DNA of 64,000 bases from Branchinecta lynchi. Its lineage: Eukaryota > Arthropoda > Branchiopoda > Anostraca > Branchinectidae. The notes below the pieces were generated by a model. That model was not told where the DNA came from and did no database searches. It was given only the letters and a program-made list of their open reading frames with translations. The stretch spans positions 20,193,869-20,257,868 of the forward strand of contig JAKZAP010000009.1 of NCBI GenBank assembly GCA_023053575.1. Direction: 5' to 3'. Below are positions 10,176-20,310 of the stretch, one piece after another. A program made the translations under genes and the position numbers. Numbering within the stretch: the stretch's first letter is position 1; the number at the start of each line of letters is the position of its first letter.

Positions 10176-10239
10176 ATGGATTTCATGGACATCCAGGAAA
10201 TCTGTGGGGGAACTGAATACGAGTATGGAGATTACGACG
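10176..10239 (+). CDS. ETS factor exon 1 (start codon)
   Basis: ATG at 10176 in an A-rich context (AAAAATGG). It encodes 21 residues beginning MDFMDIQEIC and rich in acidic and tyrosine residues, then a donor GTAAGC at 10240. It ends in phase 1, which matches the two-base start of exon 2. This is the first ATG of the frame. A second in-frame ATG (codon 4) is possible. No recognisable domain; an acidic N-terminus ahead of a PNT domain is common in ESE-type factors. Transcription start and any upstream untranslated exon cannot be placed. Confidence 0.75.
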
Positions 10240-10313
10240 GTAAGCTTTTTTTGGTTTTCGGATTGTCCAGTGCAGTGAAGTTTTAAAGCACAACTCTTAC
10301 TAGAAATGATCTT

Positions 10314-10826
10314 GAACGTGTCCAAAAGCTTTTTGTTGCTGTAAATGCTGCATTAATGCTGCATTTTCTTTCTTTTTTTTGTCCGAAAGCTGTTACCTTT
10401 TTTTCTTCTCTGACACTTGTAGAATAGCTAAATTTAAGTCAGGAAGAAGAAGAAGAAGAAAAAAGAATTAGCTGTATAAAGCTTACAAAATCGATCAGCT
10501 ACTGATAGCCAACCCTCTTATCTTTCCTTTCTTCGTTGGCCATGATCCCAGTTGTCTTAGAATTTGGAATGTTTGTCGAATTGTCGGTTGTCTTTTTGAA
10601 TTTTTTATGTTTGCCGCCGGAAACACGAGAAGAATCGCCGTACTCCCCAGTTTCTTCTTGAAAATTCAGCATAAAATTTAGCATTCTTGCTGAATTTTTC
10701 GAGGAATTTTATGCTGAATTAATGCTACATTAATTGAGCGAAAATTTAAGTCCGAAAGCAAAATGCTGCATAAAATGCTGAATTAATTCAGCATTTTCGT
10801 TCATTTTGGAGCTTTCGGACACGTTC
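10314..10826. mobile_element. MITE family V with 3-bp target duplication
   Basis: 513 bp, TIR GAACGTGTCCAAAAGCT / AGCTTTCGGACACGTTC, flanked by CTT (10311-10313, 10827-10829). The flanks AAAGCACAACTCTTACTAG and ATCACTA are found joined at 60885-60912 without the element. The interior holds repeated AATGCTGCATTAA / AATGCTGAATTAA words and a GAAGAAGAA run. Intron 1. Confidence 0.8.
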
Positions 10827-10914
10827 CTTATCACTACGGAATGGATCAGAAAAAGGTTTTTCGAAAGTACCATTACTTTCCACCTAAATTGAGCGATGTT
10901 CTTGTTAGGGCTTG

Positions 10915-10990
10915 TCGACTCTGTTCAGCCTTCCTGCTCTCCGACCCGGCTTCTCGGCGCAAAATATTTGAAAATTGAACGCGCCGGTGT
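10915..10990 (+). repeat. Repeat U, copy 1
   Basis: Matches 61815-61895: TCCGACCCGGCT, GGCGCAAAA, ATTTGAAAATTGAACG. Its partner lies just after repeat T at 61.6 kb. Confidence 0.55.
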
Positions 10991-11009
10991 TAAAAAGTGG
11001 GAAAACTAA

Positions 11010-11232
11010 GAACGTGTTCCACCCTACTTACCATAGTTATACGCATACGTCACGAATACTGGCTTTTTGTCGTCAAGGCTGGAACGATCTTTCTATTTTC
11101 CAGCAGAATATCATGCCACGGGCGAATCCGACCAATCACGTTACAGAGATGCGTAGTTACCACGCTTACTACGCTCCCGAGCATGTTAAGCAAATAGCTA
11201 CTATTCTGAGAGGGTTGGAACGGTCAGCATAG
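11010..11232 (+). mobile_element. TIR element family S, copy 2 (3'-truncated)
   Basis: Starts ACGTGTTCCACCCTAC and follows the S consensus (TTACCRTAGTTAYTACG, CACGAATWCTGGC, CAATCACGTTACAGAGATGC) but ends at GGTCAGCATAGTAAGC without the right TIR. Confidence 0.65.
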
Positions 11233-11254
11233 TAAGCTGTGTCTTGCAGCCTGA

Positions 11255-11325
11255 AGAGGAACCTTGCCAGAAAGGACCGAAATATTTCTGGAATAAATCT
11301 CTGCTGACTTATCCTATTATACTAA
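11255..11325 (+). repeat. GGCCGAAATAT motif repeat, copy 3
   Basis: CCTGAAGAGGAACCTTGCC then GAAAGGACCGAAATAT, followed by GGAATAAATCT and GCTGACTTATCC, the same order as in family L. Confidence 0.5.
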
Positions 11326-11944
11326 TCAGACATGGTACTCTTACCGTTTCCTTTCCGAAAACCTCCCTCCCCATACCGAAACGTCAGAAATCGATTTAAA
11401 CAAGACCAAAGGTTTCGATGGAATCCCAAAAATGTAATATTTATTAGACTGCTTGATCCAGACAATCAAATCTTCTACATTTCCGAGTCTTCGCCAGACC
11501 CCTTTGACATTTTGACATTTATGCCGCTTGAATATGTACAAAAGTAATGTTACCGTTTTGGGGTATTTGGTAGCCTACGGCGAAACCACAAATCAGATGA
11601 GCAAACGAAGTTCAAATATGGATTCAGCAAGGAAGTTTACTCCGATGTCTCATCCTAATCAACTTCAGAAAGGTCCTTTACTTTGACAAAATTCTTCGTA
11701 TGTTAGCAGCATTTCCGGCGAACTGAGCTAGTTACATTGAGAGAAGAACGTTTCAATCCAAATTTCCGGGCTTTGGCAAATTTTGCCAGCAAATCTGGCA
11801 AAGGAAATAAAGTTCAAAATTCCATTCAGCATGTCTGCTTACCCCGACACTGAACCTCTAATCGACTTCAGGAACAACTTTAAGCCTCAACCGAATTTCA
11901 AGTTTCAGCCGAGTTCCGGGTGAATAATTTGTCCGGCAAGAAGA

Positions 11945-13090
11945 CTAAGGACAGCCTTAATCACCGAGTAGCCATCAACCGAGCGAAAAAAATGGGCGCT
12001 CGGCAGTTTCTTTTGCGTATGGTAGCCAGTTTCTTGCACAAACGGAGGCAGTGTGTCGCGCTCGGAGACAAAGAAGTATCTGAATTTGCTGAAATTTGGT
12101 GTGGAGCCCCTCAAGGGACAAAATTAGGACCGCTGCTTTTCCTGATCGTGTTCAACTCCGTCCTAGCAGAATCACAGAGTCGCTACAAGTTCGCCGACGA
12201 CCTGTCGAGCATTTCATTCCGAACCTCAACTAGGGTCGCAGAGCAAATCACCATCTCATCTATATTTTCCAAGCTAAAACACGACCTTCAAGATGTCATG
12301 CTTACTGTTAGCGAAACAAAGAGCCATGTGTTGCAAGTTAGCTTCTTAAAATCTGCGATCCCCCCGCAAGACGATATTGGACTAGACATCAAGGATCAAA
12401 TAAAAATTTTGGGGGTGATTTTCAAAAGCAACCTTAAATGGGATCCGCATGTTGAATCCATTCTCCAAAAGGCTGCCCTATGTCTGAAATCGTTTGCATG
12501 CCTTACCCGATTCAACATCAACGTCTCAATTATGCGTGGGCTATACTGCATGTACGTCCGGTCCCAGACCGAATACGCCTGTCCAGCTTGGCATCCAGGA
12601 CTAACTGCTGTGCAAACCGAAAAACTTGAAAATGTCCAGAAACGGGCATGTAAAATTACTCTTGGGGCTAATTACATGTCCTATGATGACAGCCTGCTAA
12701 AACTGAGGCTGCAAAGGCTGGCTGAAAGGCGTCACGACCTCACCATGCGCTTCGGGAAACAATGCCTGCAGTCCGAGGCTCACCGTAAAATCCTGCCTGA
12801 TTTTCAAGAGGCACGCAGCAGTGGGCCGAGGACTCGTCGAGGAATCCTCACTTCAAGATGCCAACTCCTCTGTCCCCCGCCTCGAAAATCTTCAAAGAGA
12901 TGCCTATCGTCCTTCGTCCCTTACTTCGTGGGCCACTTCAATGACGAATCGATGGGAAAAACGTTAGACGTCTGAAATGTTAATTAATTGTATATAGTAT
13001 AAATCGTTTTATTTTTGTAACGTATGACGTCCGCCGCTAGCCACGTGCTATTATGGAAATAAAGAGTTTATATTTATTTATTATATTTAT
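11945..13090 (+). mobile_element. 5'-truncated non-LTR retrotransposon N2 (reverse transcriptase)
   Basis: A 351-codon open frame (11920-12975; its first ~8 residues come from the host repeat) encodes RT from just after the first catalytic block: SFLHKRRQCV, GAPQGTKLGPLLF (RT block 4) and YKFADDLS (block 5; the FADD box carries the catalytic aspartates). Thumb and C-terminal blocks follow (KILGVIFKSNLKWDPH, QTEYACPAWHP, EKLENVQKRA). RTs of the CR1/Jockey-like LINE group copy their RNA at a nicked target. No stop interrupts the frame. The N-terminal endonuclease is absent. The 3' UTR ends with AATAAAG and a TTTATAT-type tail at ~13060-13098. Clade not resolved by eye. Dead on arrival by 5' truncation. 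Confidence 0.9.
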
Positions 13091-13200
13091 ATTTATATAT
13101 GGATTCAGCCGGCCTCCTTACTCCTTACACGACTATCTCATTAGCTTATGAAACATCCTTTTTGTGTACCCTTAATCGAAACCTCCTCTTCTGCCTCTAT

Positions 13201-13442
13201 CGAGGGGTTGACAACTCTCGAAATCGGTGTACACCGGGTGGCGGGTGGCGGAAGGGTGGTGGATGGGTGGCGCGCGTTGCGAAAAATAGCTATTTTTGAG
13301 CAAGAGGCGGGCGGGTGGCGGAAGAGTGGCGCACGTGGCGGAAAATAGCTATTTTTGAGGAAGAGACGGGTGGGTGGCGCGCGTGGCGGATGGGTGGCGC
13401 AGTATGGTGTACACCAAGTGGCGGAGAGTGGGCAGCCCCTCG
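13201..13442. mobile_element. GC-rich MITE with internal VNTR and 8-bp target duplication
   Basis: Flanked by GCCTCTAT (13193-13200 and 13443-13450). TIR CGAGGGGTTGACAACTCTC / AGAGTGGGCAGCCCCTCG (about 15 of 19 match). The interior is ~55-bp units of GGGTGGCGCGCGTGGCG with AAAATAGCTATTTTTGAG palindromes, bounded by GGTGTACACC at 13227 and 13409. The 8-bp duplication suggests hAT-type mobilisation. Confidence 0.7.
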
Positions 13443-13574
13443 GCCTCTATCTAAAGAACCCACCTACATGATGGCCTGTACTTTGCCAGTGAATCCTGAT
13501 ACTAAGTTTGAATAACACATGTCAATCCTTCACACCTTCGACCCCTCGACGGCCGACACGACAAACTGCACAAG

Positions 13575-13863
13575 CAGGGTTGCCACATCAAAAATATTTA
13601 GAGAGTTACTTTTGGCCCAAAACAGAGAGTGAAATTTAGTTTCATGAAATGTTCACTTTTGATCGGAATCGCCTCTGTAAAAGTTACATATCTTAATTTA
13701 CTTTCATGAAACAAAAATTGTAATAGTCAGTTATGGTCTGAATCCCTGCTGCAAAAATGACACATTTGTTATTTTCTGAAATAGAGTGATGTTTATGTCC
13801 TACGTAGGACAAGAGTGACAAAAAAAAAATAGAGTGACTATCGTGCGACATGTGGCAACTCTG
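13575..13863. mobile_element. hAT-like MITE K, copy 1, perfect 8-bp duplication
   Basis: 289 bp, TIR CAGGGTTGCCACATC / GACATGTGGCAACTCTG, flanked by TGCACAAG on both sides (13567-13574, 13864-13871). CAGRG termini and 8-bp duplications are the hallmark of hAT transposons. Inside: ACGTAGGAC and repeated GAGAGTGA / AGAGTGA words. No ORF. Sister copy at 23740. Confidence 0.9.
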
Positions 13864-13879
13864 TGCACAAGACTATTCA

Positions 13880-14121
13880 TTGCAGTGTTGCCACACCACT
13901 GACATTTTTGGTGCTATTGAAGACTGGAAAAAGTATTCTTTTCTGAAAAAAAATGCTACTTCAAAACCTTTTTTTTTTTTAGCATTTTGTGCTTCGCGCA
14001 GCACGCATCACTCAACCTTTGTCTGACTCGACCACACTACAACTAACATTTTGTAATCTGATTTTTTCCCTCCATTTTGCAATGTAGTATATATACAGTA
14101 GCCTACTTTATTTGCTTAAAT
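13880..14121. other. Possible second hAT-type end, otherwise unassigned
   Basis: GCAGTGTTGCCACACCACTG at 13883 resembles a hAT terminus, but I found no matching right end. Confidence 0.3.
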
Positions 14122-14583
14122 TTTAATGTTCTACCTAAAATGCAGTACTTTTGCTTCTGCTTCACCTCCAGAAACTACTGCACTAACTTACCAGGGTGCA
14201 GGAGCGGATACCGTAAGCGTTTTTTTTTTTCTACGAGAATTTAAAATTATTAAAGTTTATCAGTAAGCTATCTAATTGCCCCTGTAGTTATAACTGAACG
14301 CTGGCAAATGGTAATTGTCACAAACCCAAGCTCGTCAAAGTGAATCTGTTTGAAAAAAAAAACAACAGATTTAATGTTCTACCTAAAATGCAGTAGCTTT
14401 GCTTTTGCTTCACCTCCAGAAACTACTGCACTGACTTACCAGGGTGCAGGAGCGGATAGCCTAAGCAGTTTTTTTTTCTATGAGAACTTCAATTAAAGTT
14501 TATCGGTAAGCTATCTAATTGCAACTGAACGCTGGCAAATGGTAATTGTCATAAACCCAAGCTCGTCAAAGTGAATCTGTTTC
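14122..14583 (+). repeat. Tandem duplication, 2 x ~220 bp
   Basis: Units 14122-14352 and 14370-14583 share AATGTTCTACCTAAAATGCA, CACCTCCAGAAACTACTGCA, GGGTGCAGGAGCGGATA and AACGCTGGCAAATGGTAATT. Unit 2 lacks ~15 bp present in unit 1. No coding potential. Confidence 0.8.
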
Positions 14584-14924
14584 TTCTCACCAGTCCAGTT
14601 GAAAGTGTAACAAGTGAACGAAACCATGGTATTTGTTCTTGGTATAAGTACGTTGCATTAGAGGATATTTGTTGTGGAATGCGACCACAGATCGCTTTAA
14701 TTCTGCTTCAGTTACTTCATGGGATCACTATTTTTCAAACTAATTGTGGCCTCTAAATGGCATAGTAGTTGAACAGAAGAAAAGTGTTCATTTTAAAGAA
14801 AAAAGTGTTATTTTTGCTAAAAAAAAAAAAGTGCTACAATAGTGTTACGTTTTCTTGATAGTGCTACTTTTATAAAATAGTATTAAAAGTAGCACTTTCC
14901 TGTTCTCTCCTCTCTCTATATCGA
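14584..14924. other. Unassigned
   Basis: Contains repeated GTGCTAC / GTAGCAC words at 14830-14900 that could form stems with ATGCTACTT at 13950; no complete element recognised. Confidence 0.3.
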
Positions 14925-15345
14925 CTATATCATTGGGTTTTGAAATTTCATGTTAAACTTCCGGTTTCCGGGCGAACTACTTGTCCAGCGAAAAGATAAT
15001 TTTCATATTCGGATTCACCATGTCCTCTTGTCCCTGAATCGAACATCTAATCAACTTCAGATTCAACTTTTACTCAACTTTGAACTACCTGTCGGGCGAG
15101 AAAATAATCTTCATATTCGGGGTCAGTGTCTCCTTACCACTGAATTCACTATCTCATTAGCTTTAAAAAAAAAACTTTGCCACTTAATTAGAACCCCCAC
15201 CCATTAATGTTGAGCTACAGAGAGGATCTACGAACTCGTCCTTTCCCTTGACCCACAGAATCCTCAGGGCAAGTTTCATCAAAATATCTCATTCCCTTCG
15301 AGAGTTATCGCGCTCACAGACGGACGGACGGAGGACAACTTTTGC
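14925..15345 (-). mobile_element. HINE-like family B, copy 5 (partial, minus)
   Basis: Minus-strand modules (CCGGAAACCGGAAGT-type, 14945-15120), then AAGTTTCATCAAAATATCTC, a short GACGGACGGACGG run (15319-15332) and a stop at ACTTTTGCGATGTCA. The extreme 5' end is missing. Confidence 0.65.
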
Positions 15346-15392
15346 GATGTCAAAGCTATATTAGTCAAAAACTTTTTCCGGAGTTCGTTAAT

Positions 15393-15661
15393 AGTTGCGT
15401 TTTTTATCGATGTTTTGTTTGCCGTTCGCTTAGCCGGTTGCTTAATTTTCGTTGTCGAACGCCGTCGAAGTTCGCCGTTTGCTTAATTAGTGTTTTTACG
15501 ACTCCGGCGATCATTGCCCGGTCGACGTTTCTTCGGCGATTCAAGCAAACTTCGAACTTGGCTAGCTCGAACTAGTCAAACTGTGACGGCCACCAAATAC
15601 GGTATTTAAATAGAGACCTTTGAGTTTGAAAGTGACTTGAAACTCCGATAAAAACGCAACT
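15393..15661. mobile_element. MITE family P, copy 1
   Basis: 269 bp, TIR AGTTGCGTTTTTTATCGA / TCCGATAAAAACGCAACT, flanks AAT and AAC. Inside: GAACGCCGTCGAAGTTCGC, TTTTTACGACTCCGGCGA and CAAGCAAACTTCGAA. Same ends as families C and G, different body. Sister copy at 21282 (inverted). Confidence 0.8.
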
Positions 15662-16429
15662 AACGTTTTTAAAGAGATTAACTTTATCTTTTTTTTTCTT
15701 TTTCAAGTCTTTTGTTTATTTGTAATAAGATGACAACAAAGTCAAGTTATTTTCTGGCTATTAATTTGTGTAGTCATTTACCCACCTTCTTTTTTTTTTT
15801 CGCATTTGTCCGTAGTCGCAAATTTAGTTCTTCTTTAAACCGCGACAGTCAATTTGCAAAATAAACTTTCTCTCTATATGTTTTGTAACATCAACCATGA
15901 AGATGAAAATCATTTCTTGAGAGGGATTTCTTATTCAAAGCGAACCCAACCTCAAAGGTTACCTTATGAAGTAGGAAATGTGTGCGCAATTTCCCCAGGG
16001 AATCCCCGCTTCCCGGGAAACTTGAAATCAATCTTCTTAGAACAGATATCTTCGCATATATCCTTGGATGGAATCCTAGTGGCGTAAAATGATAAAGAGA
16101 TTTCGCAAGAGATTTGTCCTCGTTTTCTCAAAGAACAAAATAGAATAAAACTTTAATTCAAAATATGGCTTATCATAGCAAACTTCCCAAATTTGATATT
16201 TTTTTCGTCAGGTACATTATTAGCAAATAAACATATTACACAATCAACAAAAAGAAGACATACTGTAAGTCAAGCTGAGTTAAAAAGGGCCACAAAACTA
16301 CCAGAAAGCTCTTTTTATAGCGGTCTGTTTTAGCAAAAGCAGGTGTCAACTTTGTCAACTCCACTCCCATATCCATTGATGAAACAAACCTGCAATCTAC
16401 GCAGGTTTTTTTTTCTTCCCCGAAGTTGA
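15662..16429. other. Unassigned intron 1 sequence
   Basis: T-rich and A-rich runs (15688-15720, 15789-15801). No gene or repeat boundary seen. Confidence 0.3.
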
Positions 16430-16795
16430 CCCTGAAGATAAAAAGCCGGACGAGGACCCCCGCCAAGAAGGGCCGAAATATCGGAAAAATTAGAAGGGCT
16501 TTACAACTTGCCGGATCCTCTTGATGCTGTCGACAAACTTTTTCTTAAGTTATCAGAAAATCCTTCCAACCAGCCTTGGAAGGGTTTTCTGATGTTTTTT
16601 TTTCGTTCTTTCTTTTTCTTTTAATTTTTTTTTTCATTATTAGGCTAATTTGTTAAAAATCAGTTTTTTGTGCTTTTTGTATGGTGTTATGTCTTTCTGT
16701 GTATTACTTTTTTCTCTTTTTATATTTATACTCCGTCTTTCTCTTTGTGAGTCTATGATGGGTCATAAATAAATTATTAATATTATTATTATCGT
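16430..16795 (+). mobile_element. LINE 3' end with GGCCGAAATAT motif
   Basis: CGAGGACCCCCGCCAAGAA then GGGCCGAAATATCGG at 16451-16485; the 3' end reads ATGATGGGTCATAAATAAAT with an (ATT)n tail (16760-16793). The GGGTCATAAATAAATTA ending recurs at 47280 and in minus copies. Confidence 0.6.
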
Positions 16796-17340
16796 TGCTG
16801 ACATGTCCGTCTTATGCATTATTTGAATACATGTTTCAAAGTCAGCTTGGGCTCAAGGATATTTTTTTTGTAGATGCATGCTTTAATCGTAGCTACAACT
16901 GGTAGTTGACTTTTGTCACCACAAGTGGATGAAAATGGCGCTGTTGAAAGTTAACTAACGATCAAAGAAGCATTATATCTCTACTGTATGTTTTCATTTC
17001 TATTTCTGGATACAAGGTCCAATTGTAAGATGTCTTTTAAAATTACTGTGTACTTAAAAATGACAGGTGGCTTTTTAGCTTCGCCAAATTTTAATTTAAC
17101 AGTATTTGGCGAATTTATTGCAATCTTCATTTTCGCGCAGAAATTCTAAAATGTTTATGCGAAATTCTGGCAGATGGCTCGATCACATGATTTGGGGTTT
17201 AGTTTGTAGTTAGGGTTAAATCATAAAGGCGCTCTGGACGACCAAGAGTTACGTAAGTTACTTTAATGGTTCAGAAATTCTATAAATAGTTAAAGAGTGT
17301 AATTAAGCAAGAGGGGACAAAGAATTACGTTTTCCCAGCC
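16796..17340. other. Unassigned, with one W-repeat fragment
   Basis: ACATGTTTCAAAGTCAGCTT at 16829-16860 matches the tail of the hairpin repeat at 6373-6530. The rest is not recognised. Confidence 0.3.
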
Positions 17341-18121
17341 TTAAAGTTTAACTGAAAAGCCAACTTACTTTTGTGTCATTTTCCACTATCTGCTCTAGTT
17401 ATGACGTTCAGAATATCTGCGACCGTCCCCACAGCGTAAATTCTACTATAGGCGTATTCTCGCCGTTCCCCGAGGACTCCTCGGGGAATCGAAGGGAACG
17501 GCGAGAATAGAGGGAGTCACTCCACGAGGACTCCGCCTACAGAAACAGCGAGAACACGGGGAATGCTTCCAAAATCGATTTTGTTCGAATAAGAAATATG
17601 CAGTTGACGAAATTAGTCTGGATCCACTTTATTTTTGGTTTTGTTTATTCCGATTATTTTTTATTAATTTTATGTTGCACCAATACCAGCAAAAATTGAT
17701 TCCCCTCCGAATCTGAAAGGGAGTCCTTTTTGATGACGTGGATGATAATCGGAGCATTCCCCGTCCGTGGGGACTCGCGAGAATACGGGGAGTGAGTCCC
17801 CGGGACAAACAAAAACGCGGGGAAATGTTAATCTCAACACAGACGCGGCTTTTCAGTGGGCAGTGGTGAGATTGGTGAAGATTGCTTAGTGCCTGAACCC
17901 GAAAAAAAAAATTGTAAATCTTTCTTGTAAGGCATACAACAAAAATACAAGCGTATAGAGGTGTCACAAATCACACGGAAATTCCACTATTTGAAAATCG
18001 ATTATTCGTGAATAGCTGAACAACAAAGTAACGGATTTTCAGCGAGTCTTCAAGCCAATTTAAGTGAATAAGTGATGGGTAACTAGATTGTCCTACCCAA
18101 TCCTTTTCGGTTAAACTTTAG
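17341..18121. mobile_element. TIR element family I, copy 4, hosting J1
   Basis: Ends CTTAAAGTTTAACTGAAAAG and CCTTTTCGGTTAAACTTTAG match the ends of 39508-39965. Near the right end ATAAGTGATGGGTAACTAGA matches (inverted) the I copies at 39560 and 63555. J1 (17450-17822) sits inside. Confidence 0.6.
17450..17822 (-). mobile_element. MITE family J, copy 1 (minus)
   Basis: Starts AGGCGTATTCTCGCCGTTCC followed by CGAGGACTCCTCGGGG palindromes; carries ACGAAATTAGTCTGGATCCA and GGGGACTCGCGAGAATACGG. The right terminus is cut off. Sister copies 38315-38726 and 50031-50368. Confidence 0.75.
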
Positions 18122-18784
18122 GTCTAAAAGATGCAAAAATCCTGGTAGGAATTCCAGTCCGTTACCGCCCAACCGGATCGTTGAACCGCGAAGGCTACCA
18201 TTCTCGTTGGCTGGACGGATTAACAAGATCTGAACAAGATGTATAAAGATGCTGCATGCCCTTGCTAACTATTGCGAGGAGGTTGGAACACACCGTAGAT
18301 GACAAGCTTTATTTTATTAGAAATGTCATGTCATGGCTGGATGGATTATAGATTAAAAGATTGAGGTTATAAAATTTGCCACTGTGCCAATTTTTCATTG
18401 CCTGCCTGTATGGCAGTCTCTTCTTGCTGCAACGCAACAGCAGGAACAGACTGCAAGATTTTGTTGTTGTTGTTGTTTTATTTTCTATGTGTTTTCTTTT
18501 TCGTTTATGGCAATTTGCTGAATTGAAAGTATTCATTCATTCATTCATGTCTGTCTTACTGATTCACTCCACTTGAACTATGAAATGAAACTACCTATGT
18601 CGTTTTTATCCACTCCAGCGGCATTAATCGCTGTTTTTTGCATTTGCCTTGTTTGGCTCGTTTCTAGTTGGATCAGAGAGAGAGAGAGATCGGTTATACA
18701 TGTAGAAACTATCATAGCATAACTCAAATTCAGTTTCTTTCAAGCTATAAATAACAAACACATACTGATCCATTGTTCACGTCA
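18122..18784. other. Unassigned; simple repeats
   Basis: (GTT)n at 18460-18476, (CATT)n at 18531-18547 and (GA)n at 18675-18689. The CATT run may be a LINE tail. Confidence 0.3.
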
Positions 18785-19165
18785 CTACCAGTAGTTGCTA
18801 GTCTTGTGGATTAGTTTAGCAATAGGGTCGTCTGTGTGTTGTTTTGTCTGGTCAGGCAGAGCGATAAGAACCCTCGGATACCAACTGTAATGTCCTTCAT
18901 TATAACAAAGGAGAGAGGCTTTTGATAGCTGGGTACAGCCGACAGACCATGGTGTCAGTGGGTACCTTGTAGAAAAGCAAATGCGGATCAAATCTCTTCG
19001 GGATTTGAAAATATCGCAAAGAAAAGTATTGACTAAAATAGGTGTCCCGTGTTGCACTGATAAGAGATTTAGAAGAAAAAAATGTCAAAACCTAATCTTG
19101 TTTGTTTGGGTAGTGGTTTCTTTTTTTTTCTTTATGGCGTAAGCTGAAATAAAATTGATTGATTG
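18785..19165 (-). pseudogene. LINE C-terminal fragment N3b and a + strand LINE tail
   Basis: 18935-19110 matches 20122-20295 closely (minus frame LLSVQHGTPILVNTFLCDIF); see N3. A separate + strand tail, CTGAAATAAAATTGATTGA with (TTGA)n, ends at ~19170. Confidence 0.55.
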
Positions 19166-19227
19166 ATTGACTACGATTCAGCATCGAAAAGCGAAGTAAA
19201 CAGAGCACAAACGAGTTCCCGCTTTAA

Positions 19228-19470
19228 AGTTGCGTTTTATTGGATTCACTTTTGTTTCGTCAAAGTTTGTAGTTTGGCTCTTGTTTTGTCTTACTTGCGT
19301 ATTATTGGGTTCTTGTTTCCGAAAAGTGAAACTACACCAAACTACGTCGGAGAGGTAGTTTGTAGTTTGAGCTCCGTAGTTTCAGGTTCGAAACTACAGC
19401 AAATGGAATGGACAAATACAACGGCTTTTAAGCGAAACTATGCCGAAACTACATCCAAAAAAACGCAACT
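19228..19470 (-). mobile_element. MITE family C, copy 2 (minus)
   Basis: 243 bp, TIR AGTTGCGTTTTATTGGAT / ATCCAAAAAAACGCAACT, TAA duplication (19225-19227 and 19471-19473). Inside: GTAGTTTCAGGTTCGAAACT palindrome and TTTGTTTCGTCAAAGTTTG. Confidence 0.88.
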
Positions 19471-19474
19471 TAAG

Positions 19475-19930
19475 TGGTAGAAGTTTATTTTGCAATCGAG
19501 TTCGATTATTGGAAGGGGCTGTTTCCGTTAGCAGTGACCGGTGGCTCGTATTGGCTAGGATAGATTTACCAAACTGCAAAATCAGGTGTTCAAGCCGGAC
19601 TTTAAGCGGTGATATCGTGACTAGGCACATGTTGCTTCTTCGAAGGAGATTATTTGTCGAAATACCGGTAATGCAAATTTTTTCGTTTTGTCGCCAAAGG
19701 CTGAGTGAGGCGACTGCTTGGATGGATTTGTTGTTTTTTCAGAAACACGGCAGAGTTTCAAAGAAGTTACATATTTTAGAATATTAGAATTGCAACTGTA
19801 ACCATTTCTATATTTTGTCGTTCCTTCGTCACTTATTTTGGCTGAACCTCACATAGTAGTCCTATTCTTACACAGTCATGACCTGGTCATGACAAAGAAA
19901 TTAAGCTACCTCATGGGTGTGTTTCAGCAA
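19475..19930. other. Unassigned
   Basis: No repeat edge recognised. An open + frame (19440-19787) starts inside MITE C2 and has no known motif. Confidence 0.3.
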
Positions 19931-19934
19931 ATTA

Positions 19935-20310
19935 GCATATAAGTAAGTAAGTAATTTATTTGTAACCCGCCATTTTGGAAAAGCGGAGTAAATGAAGAAA
20001 ATATATAAAACACTTAAACACACAGAAAGAGACGCTTAATTTTCAATTTTAGACCAGAAAGCAGTGGAGAAGGTCGTGCGCTGGTTGGGCTCTGTTGATT
20101 TTGCTGATTTTGGGGTACAGCCGGGTACAGCCGACAGACCCTGGTGTCAGTGGGTACCTTGTAGAAAAGCAAATGCGGATCAAATCTCTTCGGGATTTGA
20201 AGATATCGCATAGAAAAGTATTGACCAAAATAGGTGTCCCGTGTTGCACTGATAAGAGATTTAGAAGAAAAAAAAAGTCAAAACCTAATCTTATCGCCAT
20301 TTTCCTCAAG
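19935..20310 (-). pseudogene. Non-LTR retrotransposon N3, 3' end (minus)
   Basis: The minus frame ends AQPAHDLLHCFLV-stop, closely matching AQPAHDVVHCFLTEN at the end of N5 (46827-47195). The 3' UTR contains GCGGAG/CCGCCATTTTG and finishes with AAATAAATTACTTACTTACT (19945-19970). Strongly 5'-truncated. Confidence 0.75.

Larger units (their letters stand above)
11399..13510 (-). mobile_element. HINE-like family B, copy 4 (minus), hosting two insertions
   Basis: The 3' terminus AACAAGACCAAAGG starts at 11399 (minus orientation) and modules run to ~11945. The frame of the repeat resumes at ~13098 (GGATTCAGCCGGCC...CATTAGCTTATG), is split again at 13201-13442, and a piece resembling the ACTTTG..AATCC..ATACTAAGTTT 5' region ends by ~13510. 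LINE N2 and a GC-rich MITE are nested in it. Confidence 0.6.
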
